From the NCBI RefSeq assembly GCF_964340395.1, contig NC_135565.1:19068709-19132708 (forward strand): a DNA stretch of 64,000 nt. The letters run 5' to 3'. A program made the position numbers and the translations under genes. The stretch is from Glandiceps talaboti. Its lineage: Eukaryota > Hemichordata > Enteropneusta > Spengelidae. Every line of letters begins with the position of its first letter. Within the stretch, counting starts at the first letter, position 1. The notes under the pieces are model-generated. The model ran no database searches. It was not told the DNA's origin and saw only the letters and a program-made list of their open reading frames with translations. This document shows positions 43,861 to 56,965 of the stretch, one piece after another.

Positions 43861-46798
43861 TGCGTTGAAACTTCCAGGCATAGTAATAAAGTGGTTCGAA
43901 AAAACAATCAAAATTAAATTCTAATTTATGTCAATGTTGAAATGGTTTCATTCACTGTGTAGAATTCTCAACAAAACTTAATTTCATCAATCAACGGTTA
44001 AACAAAATATCAGAGTGGTCCAGTATTTCTGGACTGACAACAACCACCTTCATCTGGGAATGAGGCCATGACCTAATTTATGTTATGAATGTTAAAAGTG
44101 GGTACAGTAAAATAGTACCCTTTCGTATGAAACTGAAATAAACAACAAAGTCTTGGTTTTAGTCATCGACGTTTAACTATTGGAGCCTGAGAGAAAATCG
44201 AACCACTGTCTGTGTTTCTTCTCGCATAATTTGCTACTATTCATTCAGTTTCCGCTGTATAAATGTAATGAACCGTACTATGCCTCCAGGAATCATAATG
44301 CTTGAATCACTCCGTTATGCTGGCCATCAAAATGTTTGCGTTACCAGATATTTCATGAAAAATGCATCCGCAGTCTTTCATCATCCGTATGAGGTTGGGG
44401 TCTGCATTGTTGTAATATTTCATTTAATATTTCAATGTCAATAATACTTTAAATCCAGCCAGAATATATTTCTGTCAACGTATATTGTAAACCTTATAAT
44501 TAATTGAGAAGTCACAGTATGTTTGACGGAAAGGGGAAAGGGGAATACATTTTCAAATTATCAGACAAATAAAAAGTAGATACTTAATTTCTTGAAAACA
44601 TTTTTTTTGAAGTGAGGACTAATATGACAGCTTCTTTTTCTCAAGGAGTCTGAAGTGTGGCCATCGTAAATTATATTTGAATGTCTACAATGCAATGGAA
44701 AGTGGGCTGTTTAAAAACCAGGATGTGACTGTCTGGGATGGGGGGTGGGGGGGGGGGTGGATTCGTCTAAAAGTCACTATGTTGACAATTCCTTGACGTA
44801 ATAGATTAATAGTTCAATATAGGATAAAAAAAACTAAATTCTTATACTTAGGCCTCAGACCTCGTACATTCACAACAATAATAGGCATGTTATATGGCAG
44901 CGTTCCCTCTGTACTTATACCCCTGCAGGCTAGGCATGTCTGACATTGTAGGAATGTCTGACCCGAAGTGAAGTATGGGGATATATATCTCTTTCTCTAT
45001 GTTGGTTATACATTTGACTTTTGACCTGGTGAGGTGATGCCATTTCATTCTGAAAAAGTCGCTTTTTAAAATTTACATGCACGTTTTTTCTAACTTTGGC
45101 AACTCTCAATTTATAATTTCTAAAAGTTGAATAATGTTGAAGATACATAATTTGTAATTTCAGAATATCCTAAATCTCTACATGTTAGATCAACCAGATA
45201 TTGCCTTTAAGGCTAGTCGGCCGTAGTGCTTGACATGTTCGATACATTTTGTCTTGTTAAATAGCGTACTTCCTCAAATTGTAGCTTACTCTATAATGAG
45301 ATCCCCTGTTGGTTCCTCCGTTGACAAGAATATTTATTGCACCATTCAACCCGCACACTAGAAGTCTGAGGGTAGCTTACAATTATGTACATTACGAATT
45401 TTTCTTGCAACAAGGCCTAAGTCAACCCTGAGTCAACCGTGGTAGTTAATGTCCCAACATACGTTGACATTGCCTCTACAATGATAAATCACGCCTTACA
45501 CGTACGTAGATATCATATATTACAGAGTTTATTTTCCATTGTTACCAGTATAGTTTCACATTAAAAACACTGGTATCACTAACTTGAAGTCAAGTGCGTA
45601 ACCCGATGATTTCTCACAGATATAATGTTGCCGTACAGAGTCTGAGGTTGGATAAGGTCACGGTAAACTGTAAACACATTGAACTAACTGTGGCTAACAT
45701 GGTGACCTTCTTTTTCGCGAACTTAAGGCATAAGCTTACTTAAGATGTAACGGATGTCACAGAGGCAAGTGTCGTATATTTTGTAAAAAAAACTAAACTA
45801 AACTTCAGCCAGTTACATTTTACAAACTTAAAAAAGGTTTACTTGAAGCTCAAGAAGTTAAATGAATGTTCATGGTTTATTAAAAAAAAGGAAAGTTTTC
45901 GTACTCTGACGTGACTTTGTTCCTGATTCGCCTCTTTCTAATTCTGAAATAAATCAACACTAAAACGATATCATATAATACAAAACCACAATTGAAAACA
46001 CGGCTGAAATACAAGACGTAATTCAGTAACCTAATCACACTAAATCTATAAATAGAATATTTTTTGAATCTGCTTAGATATAATGAATTTCTCGCAATAT
46101 CAGTACATCCTAGAGACGATTGCTAGCGATCCACCTATGGGTAAACATATTTGCGTAGCTGCACACATCGTATGGTACAATAAATCCAATTAAAACTGCC
46201 TTTTTGGCACCCACCAAAAAATCAGCCCCCCCCCCCATTTAATCGCGAATTCAACCCATTACTTGTGTGACAGTACACAATACACCTTTAATTGATATAT
46301 ACAACATATCATTTTTGGCAATTTAATAATTCTTAGTGAAAATAATGTTAGTTGTTTGATCGAAAATTAATACTCTAGTTACAGTTACTACAGGTTTAAA
46401 TAGACAGCTCCTACTCAACTTGGCGTGGAAGCTTCTCAATGCTCCTAGCTTGACATATCTCACAGCGTGTATAAGTAATTTATTAAACACTAAATAATCC
46501 GAAGCAATTGACCGAACCAATCTCTCCATAGCCCAATATATTTATGTTAGAGGTTTAGTATAAGTAGTTAAAATTGGGGCAGGGTTAAAATGTCCCGCTA
46601 GTCATTGTTTAAAGGTTATATTGAACACTTTAAGCAATAACAAAATAGCTGAGAGACTCGTAGATTAGAAAGCCAATAACAAGTCTCTTGGCTATCACAA
46701 ATGTAGTCTAGTATTATCCGTGGCATCGAATCTCAAGATCTCTGTTTACGTCTAGCTCATTGTAAATCAGGTTCTTAGATGACCTCTCACATTCAACC
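43861..46798. other. Intergenic, no gene recognised
   Basis: AT-rich. G-runs at 44738-44760 and a C-run near 46227. No coding frame with family features. Confidence 0.4.
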
Positions 46799-47040
46799 GA
46801 AGCCACCCACACAGTCATTAACACCATGTCGTTGTTAATCAATCAAAGAATTCTGCCCAATGATACCTCATTAGTGTTCAGTTGGGCAGTTACGTAATGT
46901 CCAAATATGGCATATTCGTCATATCAGGACGTTACTTATATCATGTATATACTGTTTACATCATTCTAATAATTGAGGGTTTACTCATTTGCATAAACAT
47001 CTTTCGGTTCATGCTTTCTCATTGAGCTACACGGGGAGAA
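46799..47040 (+). repeat. Dispersed repeat, copy 1 of a pair
   Basis: AAGCCACCCACACAGTCRTTA, AATCAATCAMARAATTCTRMC and CAGTTAYGTAATGTCCAAAT recur in order at 53560-53760. About 75-80% alike by eye over about 230 bp. Non-coding; class unknown. Confidence 0.7.
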
Positions 47041-49395
47041 GAGATGATTTGATACCATGTATAGCGGATAGACTATTACAAATGTCTGTGTCTCCATGGA
47101 CGTTTTACTCGTCACTCTAATTCATAAATATTGTTGTCGATGAAATACCGTCATATTTTCACCCTATACGGATCTGAGTAAAATGGTCACAGCCATTACC
47201 AATCTAGCAGCATCGCATAACAAGAAGTGAAAGGAATCTTAAAATCCATCTAATTGCTCATAAAAATTCTAATAATGATATCGAAATACAAAATATAAAC
47301 TTGTCATTATGTGTGAAATTTTTGCAATGTTAAACTTTTACGATCTAATAAATATCACTTTATACGTCTAAGACCCACGGGTAGCAGACTGATTTGAAGT
47401 ATGGATTTGATAAAATGCCATGGCCTGTAAAATTCTATAGGCAATGCATCATTCGACAGTAAAATTTATATCTTAGCGCAAAGTTATCACAAAAAAGGTT
47501 AAAGGTCAAGCAAAATTCAATCATCACACTGCATTTCAATGAGAGAGGTGAACAAGAGACATGATTAGCTAGAGTCACACGTAGTAAATGTCATCAGCAC
47601 ATAAACGAATTGAACACTAGCCTCATAACTCAAGGTTACAGGAAACTGAGTGATTTTGGTTTTTGAAAAACATACATCAATCAACTAAAATTACAGCTAT
47701 TTTCATTTATATATGGAATTTCAATTTCAAATTTGTCATCGTGATAGGTTCTAAGTATATAATAAATCAACTTGACTTGAGGAGCACTTTGCTCCAGGTA
47801 CTGACTGTTTGATAGGTTGTTAGTAGCTTTGCTTTTAATTGTTGATACTGTATTTCAACAAGTTTATACGTTATTGTTGTTGTATTTTACCAATAGCAAA
47901 TATTGCATACAGACCGTTGCAGGTTAGTGTGCACCGACTGTGTATGATGCAACCACGCAGACACCAATAAGAAACTGCACATTACTACTACATTTTGTCG
48001 AATGAAAGAAAGCATTTAAACATATTGCAACAAGATGCAGACGCGCTGGCGCCAAACTTTGACGTCTGTATGGTGGCACGTTCGTTCATTTCATTCAGAC
48101 AAAATGTTGCAAGAATCTGTTTTCATTCAAACTTGCTACATGTGAAGTTCCTTATTGGTTTCTGCGTGGTTGTATCAAACACAATCAGTGAAGACTAACT
48201 TGCAACAGGCTGTAGTTATTCAATATAGTTCTAAATATCAGCCATACTCGCACTTGAATTTAGTTGCTGACTAGCTTATAGAGCGCCTTTTATGAGTTAA
48301 TCCTACCAACTCACCTATGTCTATCTCACTTAACTTACAAATTCCTTATACACATGTCAAACTTATTTGCAGGACGAGGAACTTAGTAATCTCTCTCTTG
48401 ACAAGTCACGTTGAATTGATTAATATAAACAAAAGTCACAGTTTTGTATACGTAGTCTGTTTACCGACTAAATCTTTATGAACAACAGTCTATCGCAAAT
48501 AGTAACGAAGTCACGTAAAAGATGACAAAGTCAGCCAGTATACTGGCACTTGTACCAGAAAATAAATGTCACATTTGTTGATATTATTTAAGAGCTATAT
48601 AGCTGTACTTAGTGAAGTGTGTATGATTGCGTAGTGAATTGAACTATGTCTGAAACAATTTCACAACTTAATGTCACATGATTTAATAACGGTCCACCTC
48701 GTTTATTCAGTTTGCATATGCAAGTACGTACATCAAACTTGTGTACACAATACAACCAACGTTGTAAGACAGGACAGGCAATTTAAACCTAACTACAAGG
48801 ATTGCAACATTCCAGTACTGGTTTATGTATTTACCAACGACGAAAATCATCAGGAAATAGCGAGAAAGTACGTCTATTGGTGGGTAAGTATTTTACAGTT
48901 CTACCCGCAACTCAGCTATACATTAATCGTGGTGTGAATCAACTATAAATTCTTCCATTTAGGCCAATTATTCAGTTCGATAACGTCAATCTATAACATT
49001 TCCAAATGTCCTCAATCTCACCATGACAGAAACTGACCTTTGACATATAAATGTCATGATACCACAGGTGGTGATTGTCTAATTACAGTTATTGAAACCT
49101 GAGACAGTTGATACAAAATTGAACTAACATAGAAACGTTATAACTTATATCCCATAGTATCAATTTACACTGGGAAGCTTAGATCCCTAGTGTAAGCAAT
49201 CGAATTTACCGGAAATTCAGTAATTGGCGACATTTTTATTTCGATTATGATTCATTAATTTATTCGTTCGTTCAATTATTCATTTATTCCAACGTTAACA
49301 TTAAAGAGACACAAATCGAGTGCATGAAATATTTGACTTGAAAACATTTAAACTTCAATGAAACTATTTTAGTCTAATCAGTGTATGTCTTCTAT
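47041..49395. other. Intergenic, nothing recognised
   Basis: AT-rich. Open frames at 47995-48198 and 48671-48937 have no family features. Confidence 0.45.
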
Positions 49396-49399
49396 AACA

Positions 49400-49470
49400 T
49401 TACAATATTGGTATGGCATTGTTAGAACAGGTGATTGCATAGTAGGGATTTCCTCAACATTTTTAAACGT
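49400..49470 (+). repeat. Dispersed repeat fragment (family of 60345-60640)
   Basis: TATGGCATTGTTAGAACAGG, TGATTGCATA and TCCTCAACATTTT match the start of the 60345 copy. The next segment has been amplified into the 20-bp array that follows. Confidence 0.55.
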
Positions 49471-49570
49471 ATAGTAAATGACGTCATCGTATAGTATATT
49501 ACGTCATCGTGTAGTAAGTTACGTCATCGTGTAGTAAATTACGTCATCGTGTAGTAAATTACGTCACCGT
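49471..49570 (+). repeat. 20-bp tandem repeat x 5 with CRE/ATF-like cores
   Basis: Unit RTAGTAAATTACGTCATCGT repeated five times with an exact 20-bp period. The first unit contains a perfect TGACGTCA palindrome (49479-49486), the next three TTACGTCA, and the last TTACGTCACC. It lies 1.2 kb past the 3' end of the GPCR gene. Confidence 0.9.
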
Positions 49571-49584
49571 ATCGTTTTGGCAGA

Positions 49585-49586
<2 letters not shown>

Positions 49587-49668
<82 letters not shown>

Positions 49669-49670
49669 TT
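49587..49670 (+). repeat. (CT)n microsatellite
   Basis: About 39 CT units, followed by TCTTCT and then ACC/GCC trinucleotides to about 49765. Confidence 0.97.
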
Positions 49671-50782
49671 CCCATCCTCTTCTTCTTCTACTCCTTAACG
49701 TAGCCATCATCGTTACCGCCGCCGCCATCACTACAGCCACTACCACCACGCACCCCCACCACCATTTGGAACAGCAACAACAACAACACATACTACATAC
49801 AACACATTTACTACCTTTAAGGCCTTTTGATTACACCTGGCCTCAGAGGCTCACCACTAACTGTGAAATTGTACCTTTTTGATTTATACAAGATTTTTTC
49901 TTTACACTTTATTGTATCGTACTGATATCTGGTAAACATAGATAAAGTAAATAAAGTTATTATTATTACTAACAAACAAACAAACAAACAAACAAACCAA
50001 GAGCAGTAGCCACTTCGCTACAAATAGGGAAATGTGTCCAAAAACATATTACATGTAATTGTACAGGAAAATATTAGGCTTGTAATTTGCATTTTTCAAA
50101 TGAAATGATAACGAACCATCAATGAACACACTGATCATTACCAAACATGTATTTACAAATGTACAACATAGCTAAGACGGCGTAAGACGTTACCAACTAA
50201 GAGAACACAGTCACGTTTAATTTAACTTAACAAACCAAACAGTAGGACAGAGTACGTACAAAACATTCATCATTATTTAATTACTTACAAAGATTTGTCA
50301 CGCGTGGAAAATAAATCAATATATATCAGGGAGATCCCATTACATAACGATGAAATTAAGTGATGATAGAAAGTTGTCTGGACATAGCATAACACATGAA
50401 ATAGTCTCAGTGTCTAGCTGTGTTCATTTCCAAAGGCTGTAAGTATGTGACTCAACAGTATTCCTCAGCCTAGCAGCCAGGGTTTATACTGAATGTGCAA
50501 GTGTGCAATATTGAAATGTAGTTGCTTGTCCTTGCAAAGTAGTAGTACACCCTATGAATAACAGGGTAATGCTCCACACGTCTTTGCCTTCAAAATTCAT
50601 TCGTGAATTTGAACGGCACACTTTTTTCAAGATGTTTCATCATATCTTTGTTAACACTGAAGTGAACGGATATGTTGGTAAACACATATATTGTATGTGT
50701 AAGGTTAAAGTCTCCGGCTTCCCATTGCTAAAAAGATTCTGATCATGTACTGTCGATTTATATTTCAATTAAAGCAGAGGTG
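49671..50782. other. Intergenic downstream of the GPCR, nothing recognised
   Basis: Simple CAA/CCA/AACA tracts at 49735-49998, then AT-rich sequence. On the minus strand an AATAAAGT lies near 49911-49904, too far from the GPCR stop to assign. Confidence 0.4.
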
Positions 50783-51931
50783 TCACTTTTTGCATTTCAC
50801 ACATAGTCGACACAACATATCTTTAAAGTTCTGTCTGAAGCGTAAATTACAAAGAGCGTACAGAAATGGATTTATGGTCGAGTTAAAATAAAGAAGGCGA
50901 ATCGATACATTCCACACTGCGGATGACACACAGTCGTAGGAAGGACAGAAAACGGAGACAATCAAGGCAATGTTGTAAGGAGCCCAACATAACAGGTATG
51001 CCATCACAAGAATCGCCAACGACTTTGCTGTTTTCACATGCCTACGATCTTTATTACCGTTCGATCTAACCTTATTCGAACTCGCTGTACTCGTTGCTAC
51101 AGATTTACTCTTCCCAACCACACTGGTGTAATTACCGTTGCTCTTCTGTTCAACTGTCGCCACAGTCGGTAGGACGGTCTGTTTCGGAAGCTTCTCTTTC
51201 TCAGTTGCTTCATCTTCGGTCCGTTGCCTAGTAACACCCTGATCGTGGGGAGGATGCTTTCGTCGTGTTCTTCTATACACATTGATATACACGCTAGTGT
51301 TTAAATAGACGAGCAGCGTTAGAGGAATGAAACAAGATATTACGGTGTACACGATCGCAAGTTCACTCTTGTATAAAAACTCAGCATCGCACGTGTAACT
51401 GTAATCGAAGTTTTCTGTTGCTAACAGAGGATAAATCCAAGCGAGGAATATGGTTACTATGGAAACAACAGACCAACAAATCGAACACTGCAGCAGAGCT
51501 TTCCTTCGAGTCTGAAACATCTTGTATTGAAGTTCTCGGGTTAGCAACATGTAACGGTCGAGGCTTATTAGAATTACAGCTGTTATCGAGCCCCAAGTTG
51601 CTGCCAGGTCGACTGTTAGGAATATCTTACAAACAATCTCTCCAAATGGCCAATATAATTCATAGGCAAACAAAAGTGCATCCAAGGGAAAGGAGATACA
51701 ACCGATTAATAAATCTGCGCAGGCTAGGTTAACTAAATACCAGTTACTGATATTCAGTTGTAATTTTCTATCCCTGCCAAACGCAATGATCGTCAGAAGA
51801 TTTCCCGCGATTGTTACTAAACTGACGATACAGATGACGGTAACTATGACGATGACCTGAGTCTGGGTCAACCATTTGTGTAAGTCCGAGGACACTGTCC
51901 CATTCACTTCACTGAGATTACCAGCCTCCAT
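50783..51931 (-). CDS. Class A GPCR, amine type (muscarinic/histamine-H3-like), single exon
   Basis: 382 residues with seven hydrophobic helices, a plasma-membrane receptor coupling to G proteins. Landmarks: Asn44 (1.50, IAGNLL), Asp73 (2.50, LACADLL), Cys101 (3.25), Asp108 (3.32, the amine anchor), DRY 125-127, Cys181 in the second extracellular loop, an 85-residue basic/Ser/Thr-rich third cytoplasmic loop (about 218-302), CWAPYN (315-320), Tyr348 (7.43), NSTINPFLYALCN (350-362) and a short Cys-rich tail. CWAPYN with Asn at 6.52 and NSTINP..YALCN resemble muscarinic receptors, but Leu stands at 3.33 where they have Tyr. Two N-glycosylation sites (NLS at 5, NGT at 10) precede TM1. The ATG has G at -3 and +4. 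A possible upstream acceptor (TATTATTTCAACAG near 52010) could join a 5' UTR exon. Ligand not predictable beyond an amine. Confidence 0.93.
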   Translation of the reverse strand: MEAGNLSEVNGTVSSDLHKWLTQTQVIVIVTVICIVSLVTIAGNLLTIIAFGRDRKLQLNISNWYLVNLACADLLIGCISFPLDALLFAYELYWPFGEIVCKIFLTVDLAATWGSITAVILISLDRYMLLTRELQYKMFQTRRKALLQCSICWSVVSIVTIFLAWIYPLLATENFDYSYTCDAEFLYKSELAIVYTVISCFIPLTLLVYLNTSVYINVYRRTRRKHPPHDQGVTRQRTEDEATEKEKLPKQTVLPTVATVEQKSNGNYTSVVGKSKSVATSTASSNKVRSNGNKDRRHVKTAKSLAILVMAYLLCWAPYNIALIVSVFCPSYDCVSSAVWNVSIRLLYFNSTINPFLYALCNLRFRQNFKDMLCRLCVKCKK

Positions 51932-52228
51932 ATCAAAAAGTCCGATTCTGACGAAAACTAGCCGGTTTTGGAGAGATGTCTGATCCGCTCCTGTCGAGTC
52001 TTCCTGTTGAAATAATACGATGAATGTTAGCCAACCTTAAATATACTAAGGTCCATAACCACTTCCGCTATTTGATGAGCATGATCAGAAAGTGTAATTA
52101 GAGTAAAGTGGATTTATACTTATTTTCGTACTACAGGCCACAATACACCCAATTATGTTAACTATGTGACTATCAAACAAACGGCTTGTTTTCCACTACT
52201 TAGAACAGTAAATTTGAACAATTCCAAT

Positions 52229-52264
<36 letters not shown>

Positions 52265-53558
52265 GAGTCTAGACCAAAACAAAAAATATATTTCTGGTCA
52301 GGACATTCTGTCTAAAACTTGGTGTGACGACGCGATTTTTTTTTTATTCTCAACAAACCTGTCACTCAATCTACTATTTATGGCAGTTACTGTTCTTTTT
52401 AGTACTTTACAGCAAGTGTGTATGTGGGGCAGATGTCATTTGCTTGTTCAAGATTGGCTCTGCAGTTGTCTTCACTGAAGTAGGGAGGCTTATTTTTATG
52501 TTTCCCTCCAGATCTGCAGACTGCATGGGCTGGACAAACACGAAAAAAAGACCGACGCGAGCCTGAGGGTATTTAAGTGATGCGCGCGCTGACCAGAAAC
52601 TTTTTTTGGCCCTATATACCTATCGAGAAAATAAATCAACATTGCTGTTGTGGCCACATTCATGACAAACGGATATTATTTTAGATTTTTTATGACAATT
52701 CGATTATATTTTCCTACGAAAAATACAATGTGAAATAGCATCGACCAAATCCGTGTTTGCAACTGTGCGAATCCCCCCCCCCCCAACAAAAAAAAATCAT
52801 CTAAAAAGTGTATAACAAGTTTGTTATTGTACGTATAAATATATGTATTTGTGGGGCAGATGTCATTTGTTTTTGTCATTTTACTCTATAACAGTATATA
52901 ATAAATATTTAAGTACTTGTTAATGTTTTGTAATTTATTGAGTTACAAACAAAGATTTAGTATATGTTGTTTCGCATTGAATGTTCAAACATAAAAGGAT
53001 AGTAGGTTTATTTTATGATTTAAAAATCCAAAATAAATAACAGAGTAGACAACACATGTCTGCGTAAATCATAGCATACTTTCGCGCAGATAACATCTTT
53101 TTTGAAATTCTGTAAAATTCTCTTGAACAATGACCTTTGACCTGTCAAATATCGGGACTGTGACCTGCAATATCAGTTTACTCGCCTTGAAATTCTCCTA
53201 AATTATATTGACATCTATCGTCCATAAAGTAAAGAGAAGTATCGACAACAGTATAACGACACAAATTTATCCATATTTTTGTAAATTCGATCCTTTTAAC
53301 GCAATTACTTGAATTTTGCATCGTTCAATAGGGAGCGAGTTCTTGCTTGGTTCCCGTATCCTGCTCATGCCTAAAGTGAAGTTGAAAGTGACAAACAAGA
53401 ATTCGTCACGATAGATTTGGTGGAACTTTCAGATTATTTGTACTGGATGAGGTACTCTAGTTCCTATACAGTATCGTTACGATTTATAGCTTCACTGACA
53501 CTATAGTCAAACATATTGCTCTACAAGTCCTGAGATGTAATTTAAATAAAATTCATCC
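51932..53558. other. Intergenic upstream of the GPCR
   Basis: Contains (TA)n 52231-52260 and a C-run at 52765-52780. No other gene or repeat recognised. The GPCR promoter would lie in the first part. Confidence 0.4.
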
Positions 53559-53559
53559 A

Positions 53560-53765
53560 CAGCCACCCACACAGTCGTTAATCAATCACAAAATTCTAAC
53601 CAATAACACAGTCCCTCATAAAGTTAGTGTGTTATTGGGGCAGTTATGTAATGTCCAAATATGGTATATTTGTCAGCTCAGGATGCTACTTATACACTGT
53701 TTATGTCACTAAAGCAGCAGGGGTTCACTAATTAGATGAACAACTTTCTGTGCTGATCGAGGGAG
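53560..53765 (+). repeat. Dispersed repeat, copy 2 of a pair
   Basis: Same orientation and order of motifs as 46799-47040 (CAGCCACCCACACAGTCGTT, GTTATGTAATGTCCAAATAT, TGTTTATGTCACTAA). Confidence 0.7.
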
Positions 53766-54780
53766 TTTGACCAGACTGTGATTAGACTACAGTTAGCATC
53801 CAGACTATAGATGAGGGTATAAAATGTAACTTTTACAACACATAGCAGTTACAATTGAACCCCCAAGCCTTTGTACATGTTGTAACATTTTCTCTAGAAC
53901 ATAGTAACACAACCCTAAGAAATTTAAACCTGAGTAGCCAAGCCAAGATGATTCATTCATTTTGATTCGTTTGAAATAAAACACTGTCCTTCCTTGGCAC
54001 TTCAACAAAGTGTGGTAAGAATGAGTCCCGCTTAGCGGAAGGTGGCCATGTCCAGTTACAACTGTAGGCGATTAAAGTTACAGTACCTGCCAGTAAGTAA
54101 CACGTACTAGGAGAGGTTATCTGAACGGTTAATGTGATTGACTTTGAGCAATTTATCAACCAATAACAAGACATATGGCTTCCCGAAGGGTGCAGTAACC
54201 GCCGAGACCTATACTACAGTTCTACTAGCAAATAATACGCATATTCTAGATCTGTCTACGTCATGAGTGGAGTAACGAACTATAGTGTGTGAGTAGAGTG
54301 CGTGATCGGGGTTCGATCTGTGTGTTTTTTTATGTTGTAGAAACTTGTAATGCGATGCGAACTTAATCATTGACAGCTACATGAACGAATGAATTGCAAT
54401 GGCGATTTATAGCAAATATGTACATTGCCAGGGAAACAATGTTTTATAGTGTAATATATTAAAATAAAAGTCATACACCAAATAAATCATTTAATATACC
54501 TAACTGGCAAAAAATAACATTAATGTGTAAAGATACCACATTGAACTGTCATCGTTGGATATTTTGCAATCTTTTTAGAGAAAGTTGTATCTACAAAAAT
54601 GCAGAAAGTGTGTTGAAAGGCGTGTTTTAGTAAATATGTACATCGATTACCAGTAAACCAATCCTATATTTAAGGGTATAGGTAAACAAACCATAAACAA
54701 TAAGTGAATCTACATATAGCCTACCATGTGCATGCAGCTGACTATAACAACGTTAACATGTTGACATACCACAATGAACC
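53766..54780. other. Intergenic, nothing recognised
   Basis: AT-rich. A GGGGTTCGATC word near 54308 resembles a pol III B box, but no tRNA fold is evident. Confidence 0.45.
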
Positions 54781-54823
54781 GTCACTGTCACTGTCATTGT
54801 CACTGTCACTGTCACTGTCACTT
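54781..54823 (+). repeat. Hexanucleotide repeat (CACTGT)n
   Basis: About seven CACTGT/CATTGT units. Confidence 0.9.
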
Positions 54824-56040
54824 ATTTTACTAGTGAAATTTAACATGGATTGCAATTTTAACTTTGAACTCTTAGAATCGATTATATTAGTTAAATCAAC
54901 AGCGATGTAATTGAAACGAATAAATACAATTTACAGAAGAAAGTCAATTTCATAATAATTAGACCCTTACGGAAATGACAAAAAAAAGTTAGACTGGTTA
55001 AAATCAATTACTACGTCATCTATGGCTAATGATATTATTCGCTATTGTTTCTTAATCTACTATATTATCAATTAGAGAAAAGCTTTTAAAGGACTGGAAG
55101 GGAGGAATATTTTCTATTAGTTTTTAGACGTTGTTATGGATACCATAGCAACCATTACATCCATTTAGATGCAGCAACCTGAAGCAATGTATTCGTTTTA
55201 TGAATGTACAGACCGATTTTGATATTCACCGTTGTTCGATCGATTGCTTGATGGCTCCAGAGCCTGTAATGTACTGAAGGTGAAACTGTCATCAGTTGAA
55301 AAAAGATATATTGGATATTGTAATCGCTGTATCAGCTAACCTTAGCATGCAGTAACACACATTTTGCCGCAAACAAAATGGTTTGTATTGTATATTACAA
55401 ATGGACCAAATTTCAAATACTAGTATTCATGAAATATACTATAAATTATTGCTGTATCAATTAACCTTTCCATACAGTAACAGACATTTCACCACAAAAC
55501 AAAATGAATTGTATATTTAAATTTGTTAGTGAATGTAAAATATTCAACGATTAGTGAGATGTGGATCATAAATTTCTTACAAGCTTATCGAGTTATTATC
55601 TTGTACTGCTATAAAATCATTTGACTGAACTTTTATGTTACCCAGATGATCTTACCATTATTTTTACAGCAACATATATAAATACAGACTATAAAATTGC
55701 AGGAGTTGAGTTTATGAGCTATTTGATTCAAAGGAAAATACTTATAGCTAATATGATGTATGCTTTGTGTTTCACTCATGGACATTACGATTTTGACAGA
55801 GAGCTATAGACACATTTCAACTCTAGACTAACAATAACAGAGACACAATAAACACAGCAGGATCCTTTGCCCAATCACATTGAACACTGATAAGCATTGC
55901 TATTATTTCACAGTGTGTAAAAACAGTCCATGTGTCATTAGAAAACATTGCACATGGACTTGATGACTTTAATGGCTTCATATCAACTTCTACATCCCCA
56001 CTATGCAATTGCATTAGAAGTTGTCTGATTCCGAGAGTGT
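54824..56040. other. Intergenic with a local two-copy duplication
   Basis: GCTGTATCARYTAACCTTWSCATRCAGTAACA followed by ACAAAATG recurs about 130 bp apart (55326 and 55452). Otherwise AT-rich with nothing recognised. Confidence 0.45.
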
Positions 56041-56044
56041 GTAT

Positions 56045-56605
56045 TAAATGTCATGTTGCATGAGTGAAACACCAAGCCTACATTATTTTAGCTGTCAATG
56101 TCATGTTGCATAAGTGAAACACCAAGCCTACATACTTTCAGCTGCAAATTTGTCATGTTGCATGAGTGAAACACCAAACCAAAATCATTTCAGCTGTAAC
56201 TGTCACGCTGCATAAGTGAAACACCAAGCCTACATCATTTCAGCTGTAACTGTCATGTTGCATAAGTGAAACACCAAGCCTACATCATTTTAGCTGTCAA
56301 TGTTATGTTGCATGAGTGAAACACCATGCCTACATCATTCCAGCTGTAAATTTGTCATGTTGCATGAGTGAAACACCAAACCTAAATCATTTCAGCTGTA
56401 ACTGTCACGTTGCATAAGTGAAACACCAAGCCTACATCATTTCAGCTGTAACTGTCATGTTGCATAAGTGAAACACCAAGCCTACATCATTTTAGCTGTC
56501 AATGTTATGTTGCATGAGTGAAACACCAAGCCTACATCATTCCAGCTGTCAATGTTATGTTGCATGAGTGAAACACCATGCCTACATCATTCCAGCTGTA
56601 TAAAT
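56045..56605 (+). repeat. Minisatellite, ~50-52 bp unit, 11 copies
   Basis: TGTCATGTTGCATRAGTGAA, ACACCAAGCCTACATCATTT and CAGCTGTAA repeat from 56050 to 56600. Unit variants come in runs (for example CAAACCWAAATC near 56173 and 56378), suggesting that blocks of units were duplicated together. Confidence 0.95.
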
Positions 56606-56689
56606 ACGAGTATACTACTAATGTTTAAGGCATTGAAATCTTATTCTGGCGTTGTTAGCGTACTTTATAGCATAGCATAACAGCGGTGT

Positions 56690-56965
56690 CGTCGATATTT
56701 TAATATACGTACAATAAATTACGCCATCAGATCGCTTATATGTTATCCTTAAATACCTGGTCCGAGTTCTGATAATAATAAGTGATGGTAAAATATGCTT
56801 CAGTGAGTAGAATACAACAGGTATCTTATAAAACAGAGCAAACAATGTCACACATAGAACGTACAAACTCAGCTTGTTGCTCTTTAATATGCCTTCCTTG
56901 CAGTCACCATTTTGCTCTTAGATGATTGCATTTAACAAATTGGAATGTAGTATTGATCCGTGTGT
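56690..56965 (+). repeat. Dispersed repeat copy (family of 60345-60640)
   Basis: Shares ATCRGATCGYTTATAWGTTA, AGTGATGGTAAAATATGCTT, CAGTGAGTAGAATAC, CTCAGCTTGT and GGAATGTAGTATTG in order with 60440-60640. Confidence 0.65.

Noticed and set aside
54270-54325. tRNA-like B box GGGGTTCGATC
   Set aside because: No acceptor or anticodon stem could be folded around it; perhaps a SINE relic, too weak to call.
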